From Bradyrhizobium sp. (GTDB taxonomy: Bacteria > Pseudomonadota > Alphaproteobacteria > Rhizobiales > Xanthobacteraceae), in the NCBI RefSeq assembly GCF_016213215.1, contig NZ_JACRAW010000097.1, positions 1 to 64,000 on the forward strand: a stretch of DNA of 64,000 nucleotides. The letters run 5' to 3'. A program made the position numbers and the translations under genes. Below, piece by piece: positions 9,106-16,645 of the stretch; the first letter of the stretch is position 1; each line of letters opens with the position of its first letter. Below the pieces are notes generated by a model. That model did no database searches. It was not told where the DNA came from and worked only from the letters and a program-made list of their open reading frames with translations.

Positions 9106-9209
9106 CCGGAACCTCCGCAAGCTTTGCCGGATTAGCAGTAGCATCCTATATAGATCTCCTGCGAGCCTCGCGCACGAACAAACTATTCGACACCGCCGAT
9201 CCGTTCGCA

Positions 9210-9809
9210 GTGACCCATTTCGGACCGGGCGCTAAGCTTCACGAAGCCGCGCATGCCACAGTGGCTCGGATCTACGGCGTCGCACTTAAGCGGGTCACCA
9301 TCCAGTCGAACGGGGACGTGGCCGGTTCGGTAACTCCGGAGAATGCCGACGATGCACTGCTCGCGACCGAGCAGGATGACAAAACGAAGGCTGAGTGCGA
9401 GATCGCATTGTCAATAATGCCGGAGCACGGCGACAGCCGGGTGGCTCCACACAAGTGGTTCGCTCCCTTGAGCGGATAGTGGTCGCGGTCGAAAGTCCTG
9501 AAGGCGAAAGGCTGTCGGGCTTCGAGCCCTCTCTGGACTATCACGATCGCGTCTGCGCGGTGGCTCTTGCCAGGGATGGACCCCGCCAGCATCGATGCGT
9601 GAATCGAAATGGCTCGCATCGAGGCGAGCAATCTGCTCACGCGGTATTGGTGCGTCGTCACTGCACTTGCGGACAGGCTGATGGAATTTGGGATGCTGAC
9701 TGGCTGGGAAGTTGATCAGATCACTATTGCTGCGCGGCAGGCAGACCGATTGAACTACATCAATACCAACGAAAATTTTCGAGAGCGAGATCGACCAGCG
9801 TCGACCTGA
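9210..9809 (+). pseudogene. Broken M41/FtsH-like metalloprotease-domain gene
   Basis: Three frames carry consecutive pieces of one protein. Frame 9210-9479 has LHEAAHATVARIYGVALKRVTI, read in parts, like the HEAGH zinc motif and following strand of M41-type proteins. A second frame around 9510-9590 carries LDYHDRVCAVALARDGP. The third, 9609-9809, carries MARIEASNLLTRYWCVVTALADRLMEFGML, read in parts. At the junction near 9594-9602 the frame reads ASIDA-stop-IEMARIEA, where TGA sits in place of an expected tryptophan codon. At least one frameshift and one nonsense change make it inactive. Confidence 0.6.
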
Positions 9810-9891
9810 GATAATCTCCCCGGCTTAACATGTGTGAGAGACGGCGTGATCGTACTCCGCCTTGATCCGTCCAGCAGGACGGGGAAGGCGG

Positions 9892-10083
9892 ATGACACGC
9901 AAGACACACCACATCGAAGAAGTCGCGGCTGTGATGTTGAGGTTGAAGCATCTCAAGATCGGCGAGATCATTGAGTGGGTCTGCGATCATTTTCCGGATA
10001 TGTCGGGCGACGACATCAGCAGCGCGTTTTGGCTTGCTGTTGAACAAGCGGAAGAGGCAAACAGCGTTCCGCGCCTACACTGA
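9892..10083 (+). CDS. Small hypothetical protein
   Basis: The 63-residue frame starts MTRKTHHIEEVAAVMLRLKH, with a purine-rich GGGGAAGGCGG just before the ATG. It is predicted to be soluble and helical. I do not recognise the family. The coding frame is clean and the start is well placed, so it is probably a real gene. It sits in the gene-poor junction after the fdh operon, and nothing around it suggests a role. Confidence 0.5.
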   Translation: MTRKTHHIEEVAAVMLRLKHLKIGEIIEWVCDHFPDMSGDDISSAFWLAVEQAEEANSVPRLH

Positions 10084-10167
10084 ACAATACGGCGGCCACC
10101 CAACGCGCTGCGCGGATGCCAGGATTGGGGATTGTCGAGAGAACTGTTCGCTGATGCGCTCTGGCCT

Positions 10168-10413
10168 TCAGGCTTCTTCGTCGGCAGATCGAGGGCGTGG
10201 CGGCTGAGCACCAAAAATGACGAAGGATCGGCCGTTGCTGGCCGGCTTACAGCGCGGGTCCTCTCTGGCCATGCGCTCGGCTCGCTCGCGCGCAGTCTCT
10301 TTGGGCCGCTGCTGTGGTTTTTCGATCGTTGAGTTGTCGACGTTTCCAGACACAAAAAAACCTCCAGTGGAGGGCTGACTATCGCGCCACAGGTTCATCA
10401 TCTCATCGGTCAT
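10168..10413 (-). CDS. Small hypothetical protein
   Basis: The frame encodes 81 residues starting MTDEMMNLWRDSQ. GAGGAA lies about 8 bases before the ATG. The protein is polar, rich in Arg, Glu and Pro (RARERAERMARED-like middle), and probably disordered. I do not recognise a family. It is convergent with the 9892 gene. Confidence 0.5.
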   Translation of the reverse strand: MTDEMMNLWRDSQPSTGGFFVSGNVDNSTIEKPQQRPKETARERAERMAREDPRCKPASNGRSFVIFGAQPPRPRSADEEA

Positions 10414-10567
10414 CGGTGGTTCCTCGAATCAGGTTGGTGTCAGCAACCCGACCCTACCGGCGAATCATCGATGACCACCGCAAAGCCGTCCGCCCGCTAC
10501 GGCGCTATCTGGGGGCGCGCGTGCGGCCGACTTTGCTCTACCGAGCTACACCATCACTGGGGACACG

Positions 10568-10614
10568 ACCCCGTCCTTCGGGGTGGGTAGCTGAGCGATG
10601 GTCTTATCGCTCAG
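10568..10614. other. Two adjacent perfect hairpins
   Basis: ACCCCG (10568-10573) pairs with CGGGGT (10579-10584) across a 5-base loop. CTGAGCGAT (10591-10599) pairs with ATCGCTCAG (10606-10614) across a 6-base loop. No T-run follows either one on the plus strand. They lie 200 bases before the tRNA fragment. They could be terminators, protein-binding sites or remains of a mobile element end. Confidence 0.4.
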
Positions 10615-10810
10615 AACAATGCGAATGTCGGCCATGGGACGCGGGCGGATTAAAACGGTTTTCAAACGGTTTTGGCGAACCGGGATGTTTGGATGTTTGG
10701 GTTCGACGAACTGCGACGCTATGCGACAAAGCCCTATAAACAAAGGACCTCCCAAGCCTCGTCGTAGTGCGTCGCGGATTCAGAAATTGCAGCGAAGCGC
10801 TGGTTTTCAA

Positions 10811-10855
10811 CTCTTAATCAGCGGGTCCCAGGTTCGAGCCCTGGTGCGCCCACCA
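10811..10855 (+). other. 3' half of tRNA-Lys(CUU), probable integration scar
   Basis: The anticodon loop CTCTTAA and its 3' stem TCAGC are followed by a variable loop, a perfect T-arm (CCAGG, TTCGAGC, CCTGG), seven acceptor bases and CCA. The expected 5' half is absent: the bases before 10811 do not pair with the anticodon stem, and no D-arm or GGGCGCA-like acceptor strand precedes it. A tRNA 3' fragment is what integration of a tRNA-targeting element leaves at the far attachment site. In the usual geometry the element lies on the 5' side of the fragment. Confidence 0.75.
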
Positions 10856-11180
10856 AATTAATCAAAGACTTAGGCCTCCACCAGTCAGTTATTCCGAAAA
10901 GCGGTGAGCGGAAATCCGGCTTGGGCCGAGCCCCCTTTCGCGCGAGGAGGCGTACTTCGTTAGGCATGGCGATCATCACTGAGTTGGATCCGTGCTCGCG
11001 ACTTCGAGAAAACTCATGCCATGACTCCTGCAGGTGTGGCGGCGGCGGCTCGACGAAATGGCATTTTGAGCTGCAGGCAGGAACTGCGACCTTTTACGGT
11101 CTGGTCGTATTGGATGCCCTTCACCTTGCGGCACAGCAGGGCCAGACGACGCGAACGAGCGTCGCCCCAAGCGGGAGAGA
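10856..11180. other. Gap with no recognisable gene
   Basis: This stretch lies between the tRNA fragment and tusA. Short frames on both strands show no family resemblance or ribosome-binding site. No integrase fragment could be recognised next to the tRNA fragment. Confidence 0.5.
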
Positions 11181-11408
11181 TCAAGCCGTGTGCCTGATCA
11201 GGAACCGGTAGACACCGTCCTCGGACGTGGACTCCACGAGCTCATTTCCGGTCATCCTGCAAAAGGATGCGAAATCCGCCACTGAACCAGGATCGGTCGC
11301 GAGCACTTCGAGCGTGCCGCCCGCCGGCACTTCCTTCAGCGTCTTCTTTGCGCGCAGAATCGGGAGCGGGCAATTCAGCCCCTTAGCATCGACCAACTTA
11401 TGGGCCAT
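11181..11408 (-). CDS. tusA: TusA-family sulfur carrier protein
   Basis: The 75-residue protein starts MAHKLVDAKGLNCPLPILRA. It has the single conserved cysteine in the CPxP motif that carries persulfide sulfur. AGGAG precedes the ATG. It lies downstream of dsrE2 on the same strand, an arrangement typical of sulfur oxidisers, where TusA hands sulfur to DsrEFH or an equivalent enzyme. Here it would feed the dsr operon that starts about 4 kb away. The longer upstream frame has no support. Confidence 0.93.
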   Translation of the reverse strand: MAHKLVDAKGLNCPLPILRAKKTLKEVPAGGTLEVLATDPGSVADFASFCRMTGNELVESTSEDGVYRFLIRHTA

Positions 11409-11466
11409 TAGAGTCTCCTGCTGTGGAAGATATCGGCTGGATTGAATGCGCGAGGCGTCGCGCTGC

Positions 11467-11973
11467 TCAGATGAAGAGATTGATGTCCGACTTGAGCGCC
11501 TTTTCCATGTAGGTGGCGGCGCCGCCAAGCGACAAATTGTCGATCATGTCTTCCGAGTTGAACTCGAAAAGGTCCATCGTCATCTGGCAGGCGATGATCT
11601 TGACGTCGGATTCGATAGCGGCATCCCGCAGTTCCTCGATCGAGGCAACGCCCTTCTTCTTGATCATGTTTTTCATCATCAGCGAGGCGCCCGCATCGAC
11701 GCCGGGCAGCATGGCGACAATGTTGGGCATGCCCATGTGCATGCCCATCATCGGCATCTTCATCGCCGGATTGCCGAGCGCAGAGATCTGCAGATCGAGC
11801 TTCTTCTTGAGCAATCCCAGCCCGTAAAAGGTGAAGAACATCGTCACCTCGACGCCCATCGCCGCGGCCGTTGTGCCAAGAATGAAGGGCGGATACGCCC
11901 AGTCGAGCGTGCCCTTCGTGACGATGATCGTCATCGTCTTGGCATTGCCGCTGCCCGCCGCTGCATCAGACAT
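11467..11973 (-). CDS. dsrE2: DsrE2-like membrane-associated sulfurtransferase
   Basis: This 168-residue DsrE/DsrF/DrsH-like protein has a hydrophobic segment (WAYPPFILGTTAAAMGVEV) and a Met-rich stretch around PAMKMPMMGMHMGMPN. The conserved cysteine sits in KIIACQMTMDLF. DsrE2 works with TusA, and often a rhodanese, in moving sulfane sulfur to the cytoplasmic oxidation machinery. It lies between sqr and tusA in one minus-strand group. Confidence 0.9.
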   Translation of the reverse strand: MSDAAAGSGNAKTMTIIVTKGTLDWAYPPFILGTTAAAMGVEVTMFFTFYGLGLLKKKLDLQISALGNPAMKMPMMGMHMGMPNIVAMLPGVDAGASLMMKNMIKKKGVASIEELRDAAIESDVKIIACQMTMDLFEFNSEDMIDNLSLGGAATYMEKALKSDINLFI

Positions 11974-12084
11974 TCTCTTCTCCGGTTCTTCCCGCGGGAC
12001 CGAGTCTCAATCCCTGTAATGCTAATCTCGGAAATGGCCCCCGGACGTTGCCGACCAGGGGCATGCGCTGTGGTACAAATCGCA

Positions 12085-13368
12085 TCAACCGGTCGAAACC
12101 TTTTTGAGCTTTGCGATGCCCATCATGCTGAGCGCAGCCGATTCGTAGAATGGCTCGCTCGTGCCTCTGCGCATCTTGCGCAGAAAGTACTTCTCGAAAC
12201 CGACTTTGGCGGAGTGAACCCATTTCCCCGACGACGACCAGTTGATATTGCGAGGCGGGATTTGGGGTTGCGCGACGAAGGCGACGCCCGAATCGCCGAA
12301 ATCAGCGAGACAGACCGCATTCCACGTTCCCTGGTGAGATGGCTCCTTGCCGCGAAGCATCTGGCCGATGTTGAGCGCCGTCGCCGTAACCATCGATTCG
12401 ATCATGAAGCCGGTCTTGGGCACACCGCAGGCAACCGGGGTGGGTCCTACGGGGGGAATGGCGACACAGACGCCGACCGAGAAGACATTCTTGAACTTCG
12501 GATTCTGTTGGTGCTTGTCGACGATGACAAAGCCACGTGGATTAACGAGGCCCTCGATGCCGCGCAACGGCGCTATGCCGCGAAATGCCGGCAGCATCAT
12601 CGAGAATCCGAACGGAAGTTCGTGCGTCTTCTTGACGGATCCGTCTTCGGCGACCTCCTCGACTGTCATCTTGCCGTCTTCGATCCGCTTGACGCGCGAA
12701 TTCGTCAGCCACTTGATATGGTGTTCGCGCATCTCGCCTTCGAGCAGGCCCTTGGTGTCACCTACGCCATCGAGACCGAGATGGCCGATATAGGGTTCGG
12801 CGGTGACGAACGTCATCGGTACGCGGTCCCGGATCTTGCGGCGGCGCAGCTCGGTATCCAGGATGAAAGTGTATTCGTAGGCCGGACCGAAACATGACGC
12901 GCCTTGCACTGCGCCAACCACGATGGGCTTCGGGTTGTTGCAGAATGCCTCGAAGTTCACCGCAGCCTTCTCGGCGTGATCGATGTGACAAATGGAATTG
13001 GTGAAGCCGTTCGGACCAAGTCCCTCGACCTCGTCAAACGCGAGTTCCGGTCCGGTCGCGATGATTAGATAGTCGTAACGCAGCGTCGAACCGTCCTCGA
13101 GTTCGAGGCGGCTTTCGTCGGGCAGGACCTTGCTGACCGGGACAGGCTTGAATCCGATGCCTCGTTTGCCGAAGGTCGGCGCAAGGTCGACCTCGACGGC
13201 TTCGCGCGTTCGCCAGTTGACGGCGACCCACGGGTTCGAAGGAACGAAGTGATAGATGGGATCCTTTGTGACGACCGTTAGCTTGTCTTCCGGTCGCATC
13301 TGGTCTTTCATCTCGTAAGCCATGATGACGCCGCTAAGTCCGGCGCCCATGATGACGATTTCCGCCAC
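12085..13368 (-). CDS. sqr: Sulfide:quinone oxidoreductase-like flavoprotein
   Basis: The 427-residue protein starts at a GTG behind GGGGAGAG. The N-terminus has the FAD motif GAGLSG, followed by Sqr-typical segments (HFVPSNPW and YLIIATGP). Cysteines in GASCFGPAYEY and PVACGVPKTG fit the redox-active pair of the family, and VFSVGVCVAIPP resembles the second FAD motif. Sqr oxidises sulfide to sulfane sulfur and reduces quinone at the membrane. The neighbours dsrE2 and tusA support that role. It could be a non-canonical type, because the spacing of the cysteines differs from type I enzymes. Confidence 0.85.
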   Translation of the reverse strand: MAEIVIMGAGLSGVIMAYEMKDQMRPEDKLTVVTKDPIYHFVPSNPWVAVNWRTREAVEVDLAPTFGKRGIGFKPVPVSKVLPDESRLELEDGSTLRYDYLIIATGPELAFDEVEGLGPNGFTNSICHIDHAEKAAVNFEAFCNNPKPIVVGAVQGASCFGPAYEYTFILDTELRRRKIRDRVPMTFVTAEPYIGHLGLDGVGDTKGLLEGEMREHHIKWLTNSRVKRIEDGKMTVEEVAEDGSVKKTHELPFGFSMMLPAFRGIAPLRGIEGLVNPRGFVIVDKHQQNPKFKNVFSVGVCVAIPPVGPTPVACGVPKTGFMIESMVTATALNIGQMLRGKEPSHQGTWNAVCLADFGDSGVAFVAQPQIPPRNINWSSSGKWVHSAKVGFEKYFLRKMRRGTSEPFYESAALSMMGIAKLKKVSTG

Positions 13369-13423
13369 GGCCGTCTCTCCCCTATTTGACGGGCGGCTGT
13401 CTCGCGCCCATTCTTATATCATC

Positions 13424-13454
13424 ACTATATTCGATTATTTGCATCTTGTCGAAT
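13424..13454 (-). promoter_or_regulatory. Putative sqr promoter with inverted repeat
   Basis: Reading on the minus strand, TTCGAC (13453-13448) and TATAGT (13429-13424) are spaced by 18 bases and lie 56 bases before the sqr start. The same stretch holds the inverted repeat ATTCGA (13429-13434) and TCGAAT (13449-13454), which overlaps both boxes and so could be an operator. The rest of the 13369-13707 gap shows no gene. Confidence 0.35.
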
Positions 13455-13707
13455 CGTCTGTACGCGAACGCGTCCCTTCCCTGCATTGCAGCAGAAAATT
13501 CCGCGGCAACGCGAGACGACGCTGATGCGGAATTATGTTGCCGAATCTGGTGCTCGGGTCGAGCGACGGGCAGCTCCGATAGGAGAGGTGTGCAGCCGGT
13601 CGATCTCACGCGGAGCGTCGGATCGATTGATGCACCCGCCCGAACGCGTCGCCCATAGCGGCAGTTGGTCGAGGTTGCTGCACGCGTGATGCCGCGAACA
13701 TCCGCGA

Positions 13708-13920
13708 TCATGGGCTGTCCTTGGTCTGGGCGGCAGCCCAGCTGATCATTGATTGGCCCCAGCGACTAGCTGTCGCAGGGTCGAGTTCCAGGATCGTGTA
13801 TCGACTGCCTTCGCGAACCGTCACGCGCAGAAGCCGCATACCGCTCTCGAAATCGACTTCCGTGAGCCAGACCTCGCGTCCGTACGGCGCCGCGATCGTC
13901 TCGATTCTGGGAGTGCTCAT
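13708..13920 (-). CDS. Small protein of unknown function (possibly DUF6967)
   Basis: The 70-residue protein starts MSTPRIETIAAPYGREVWL and contains ESGMRLLRVTVREGSRYTI, which looks like a small beta-rich fold. Its ATG overlaps the stop of the 66-residue gene upstream (ATGA). Both follow the TauD-like dioxygenase closely. The family resemblance to DUF6967 is from memory and uncertain. It could be a partner or regulator of the dioxygenase. Confidence 0.6.
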   Translation of the reverse strand: MSTPRIETIAAPYGREVWLTEVDFESGMRLLRVTVREGSRYTILELDPATASRWGQSMISWAAAQTKDSP

Positions 13921-14117
13921 TTCACGGTCCGCTCCGCGCGATAGAAGGCGACTTCGAGCTGCGCTTCCCATTTGCGGGGCGTGTCGGGATACTCGGGCTT
14001 GATATCAAAATAGAGGTGGACTTCGCCGCCACGGGCAGCTTCGACCACGAGTTCCTCAAGTTCGCCGAATGTCGTTACCTCAGGGTGGCTGATGATGAGA
14101 TCGCTGATCTGTACCAT
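13917..14117 (-). CDS. Small hypothetical protein in the dioxygenase operon
   Basis: The 66-residue protein starts MVQISDLIISHPEVTTFGEL, with an acidic middle (EVHLYFDIKPEYP). It lies 5 bases after the dioxygenase stop and overlaps the next small gene, so it is cotranscribed. I do not recognise the family. It has no signal peptide and no cysteine. Confidence 0.6.
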   Translation of the reverse strand: MVQISDLIISHPEVTTFGELEELVVEAARGGEVHLYFDIKPEYPDTPRKWEAQLEVAFYRAERTVK

Positions 14118-14122
14118 TCTTG

Positions 14123-15055
14123 CTAGTTCTCCGGTCGGCAGATACGTCCATGGTAACGGACCCTGTAGAGCAGACGACCTTCATCCGCTGCGGAACGAAA
14201 GCCGCTGCGATCATGCAGGACATTGTTGCAGATCATGCCTTGGCCCGGCGACATCTTTATACGGAGCACGAGAGGATCGGTGTCGAGGATCCGCTCCAGC
14301 GCGGCAACCGCCTTTCTGGTTTGCTCGTCGTCACGCCAGAGGATGTTGCGCTTGCGCGCCGTGTAGCGCATTCCGAGCGCGCCCGAGGGATGAACGAAGA
14401 AAACCGGTCCGACGTTGACCGGCCGGATGGCGCCGCTCTCCTCTGCGTTTTCCGGAATACTCATGGCGGCGGGATGCATCAGGGCGCCAATGTGCGCAGG
14501 ATCGTCATCGCGGAGCTTGATGTAGGCGATCTCGGGGTCGAGAAGACGGTTTTCGCCGCCTTGCTCTGCGCTTCGCGCGCAGTGCAGCAACATTGCGCCG
14601 ACGCAGCGGCGTGGGGAATGAAAGTTGTAGTAGCCGTCGGTATGCCAGCTGATCGGCCTGTCGGTGTAGGGGATGTAGCCGTTGCGTCCGCCCTCGTTGA
14701 CCACTTCGATGCGCACGATGCCGTCCGTCCCGGCTGATCGATGATCTTCGATCGCGCGCAACCCGAAGGTTGCCCCCAGCGAAAGCAGGCCAGCCCGCAG
14801 CAGCAGTTCATCCTGTTTCATCAGACCGAATGCGTAAAGCGCCATGTTTGCCCGATCGCAGCGGCTCATGATGGCGGCATGTTCCGCCGGCGTGACCCGG
14901 AATGGGTCGCGAATTTCGACCAGGAGCTCTTCAACCCGCAGCGGATAGCGGGCCAGCCTGGCGTCGCGCCAGCGCCGGTAGTCGCGATCATTTGCCGAGC
15001 TTAACCAGCGGGGGTGGGGCAGGCGGTCTCCTGGCACTTCAGCAACAGTTGCCAT
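14123..15055 (-). CDS. TauD/TfdA-family Fe(II)/2-oxoglutarate dioxygenase
   Basis: The protein is 310 residues if it starts at 15055, where GGAGGAG lies 8 bases before the ATG. A longer frame to 15403 runs through the dsr promoter region and is unlikely. The metal triad is visible as His-Thr-Asp in ISWHTDGYYN and the distal His in CNNVLHDRSGF. The 2-oxoglutarate arginine is probably in LLYRVRYHGR. Such enzymes often release sulfite from sulfonates or sulfate from esters, but many hydroxylate other substrates. It is transcribed divergently from dsrA. Confidence 0.82.
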   Translation of the reverse strand: MATVAEVPGDRLPHPRWLSSANDRDYRRWRDARLARYPLRVEELLVEIRDPFRVTPAEHAAIMSRCDRANMALYAFGLMKQDELLLRAGLLSLGATFGLRAIEDHRSAGTDGIVRIEVVNEGGRNGYIPYTDRPISWHTDGYYNFHSPRRCVGAMLLHCARSAEQGGENRLLDPEIAYIKLRDDDPAHIGALMHPAAMSIPENAEESGAIRPVNVGPVFFVHPSGALGMRYTARKRNILWRDDEQTRKAVAALERILDTDPLVLRIKMSPGQGMICNNVLHDRSGFRSAADEGRLLYRVRYHGRICRPEN

Positions 15056-15098
15056 CCTCGATGCTCCTCCATCGCGATCGGGTCTCCTCATTGGCTGG

Positions 15099-15126
15099 TT
15101 GACCGTGATCGCGATTAGTGTATTCC
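15099..15126 (+). promoter_or_regulatory. Putative dsr operon promoter
   Basis: TTGACC (15099-15104) and TATTCC (15121-15126) are spaced by 16 bases, about 130 bases before the dsrA start. The surrounding 15115-15160 stretch is much more AT-rich than the coding DNA on either side. The divergent dioxygenase gene shares this region. Confidence 0.35.
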
Positions 15127-15254
15127 AATATTCAAATTTTGTGTTATTCTTGTCCAGACAAACGAGAATGAGAAGTGCCGACTGAGCGGGGCCAAGCCTC
15201 CAACAGCCGGCCAGGGAACGGAAACGACCGCCGCGCCGGCAGTGGGGAGGCAGT

Positions 15255-16568
15255 ATGTCGCACGAAGACAACCACGATAGGGCCGCCGACAGCAACGCGC
15301 CGGCAAAATCCTGCCATCCGACGCCTATGCTGGACGAGCTCGAAAGCGGTCCATGGCCCAGCTTTATCAGCGGGTTGAAGCGTCTGCGCGACGCCGATGA
15401 CAAGCCGTATGCACCGATGATGAACGACCTGCTCGGTCAGCTCGAGCATTCGTACGAGAACAGACTTGGCTACTGGAAGGGCGGAACCGTCTCGGTGTTC
15501 GGATACGGTGGTGGCGTCATTCCTCGCTTCTCGGAAGTCGCCGACAAATTTCCCGAGTCGAAGGAATTTCACACGCTGCGCGTCCAGCCGCCCGCGGGCT
15601 ATCACTATACCACGGACCTGCTGCGCCAGCTCTGCGACATCTGGGAGAAATACGGCTCCGGGCTGATCGCCCTCCACGGCCAGAGTGGCGACATCATGTT
15701 CCAGGGCTGCTCAACGGAGAATGTCCAGAAGGCATTCGACGAGTTCAACGAGATCGGCTTCGATCTCGGTGGCGCCGGACCGGCGCTGCGGACCTCGATG
15801 AGTTGCGTCGGCCATGCGCGCTGCGAAAAGTCCTGCTACGACGAGGTGAAGGCACATCGCTCGGTCATCAACGAGTTTCTCGACGAGATGCATCGCCCGG
15901 CGCTGCCCTATAAGTTCAAGTTCAAGTTTTCCGGCTGCGGCAACGACTGCGTCAACGCCATTCATCGCGCCGATTTCGCCGTGATCGGTACATGGCGCGA
16001 CGACATGAAGGTCGACCAGGAAGAGGTGAAGAAGTACGTCGCCAAGGCGGGCCGCAAATACACCATCGACCACGTCATCGCGATGTGCCCGACGCGCGCT
16101 CTGAGCCTGAACGACGACGACACGCTCGAAGTCGACAACAAGTCGTGCGTGCGCTGCATGCATTGCCTGAATGTCATGACCAAGGCCTTGTCGCCCGGCG
16201 ATGACAAGGGCGCATCGATCCTGGTCGGTGGCAAGCGAGCCCTGAAGATCGGCGACATGATGGGCACCATGATCATCCCGTTCATCAAGCTCCAGACCGA
16301 CGAAGACCACCAGGCGTTGGTCGAATTCGCGCGACGCCTGATCGACTTCTTCGCCGATAACGCCCTTGAGCACGAGCGCATCGGTGAGACCATGGACCGC
16401 ATCGGCCTTCCAGCCTTCCTGGAGGCGATCGGCGTCGATCCGGATCCGAACATGGTCAACCATCCGCGCACCTCATGCTACGTCCGCACCGACGATTTCA
16501 CGGACGAGGCCGAGAAATACTTCGAGCGCAAAGCACGAGAAGCGGGCCTCAACATCGCCGCGGACTGA
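15255..16568 (+). CDS. dsrA: Reverse dissimilatory sulfite reductase, alpha subunit
   Basis: This 437-residue subunit forms the siroheme enzyme with DsrB. In sulfur oxidisers it converts DsrC-bound sulfane sulfur to sulfite. The siroheme/[4Fe-4S] cysteines are seen as CVGHARC and CGNDC. A ferredoxin insert carries CPTRALS and CVRCMHCLN. GGGAGG precedes the ATG. The gene opens the dsrABEFHCMKLJOP order with dsrEFH and dsrL, a signature of the oxidative pathway rather than sulfate reduction. Confidence 0.96.
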   Translation: MSHEDNHDRAADSNAPAKSCHPTPMLDELESGPWPSFISGLKRLRDADDKPYAPMMNDLLGQLEHSYENRLGYWKGGTVSVFGYGGGVIPRFSEVADKFPESKEFHTLRVQPPAGYHYTTDLLRQLCDIWEKYGSGLIALHGQSGDIMFQGCSTENVQKAFDEFNEIGFDLGGAGPALRTSMSCVGHARCEKSCYDEVKAHRSVINEFLDEMHRPALPYKFKFKFSGCGNDCVNAIHRADFAVIGTWRDDMKVDQEEVKKYVAKAGRKYTIDHVIAMCPTRALSLNDDDTLEVDNKSCVRCMHCLNVMTKALSPGDDKGASILVGGKRALKIGDMMGTMIIPFIKLQTDEDHQALVEFARRLIDFFADNALEHERIGETMDRIGLPAFLEAIGVDPDPNMVNHPRTSCYVRTDDFTDEAEKYFERKAREAGLNIAAD

Positions 16569-16645
16569 CGCGCGCGTAGCGCTGAGGCGGCGGGACTGCC
16601 GCTTGAGCCTGGGCTGACTGGGAGGATCAAAGGAGTGTCGCCATC

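Noticed and set aside
10535..10548. 14-base match to a tRNA D-arm on the minus strand (TAGCTCGGTAGAGC)
   Set aside because: No anticodon arm, T-arm or pairing acceptor strand could be found around it, so it is not a tRNA gene. It could be a scrap of one.
11446..12897. Plus-strand frame of 483 codons opposite dsrE2 and sqr
   Set aside because: It is a shadow of two recognised minus-strand genes and has no motifs.
15055..15403. N-terminal extension of the TauD-like protein to 15403
   Set aside because: It would run across the AT-rich dsr promoter region and into dsrA. The start at 15055 has a good ribosome-binding site and fits the family length.
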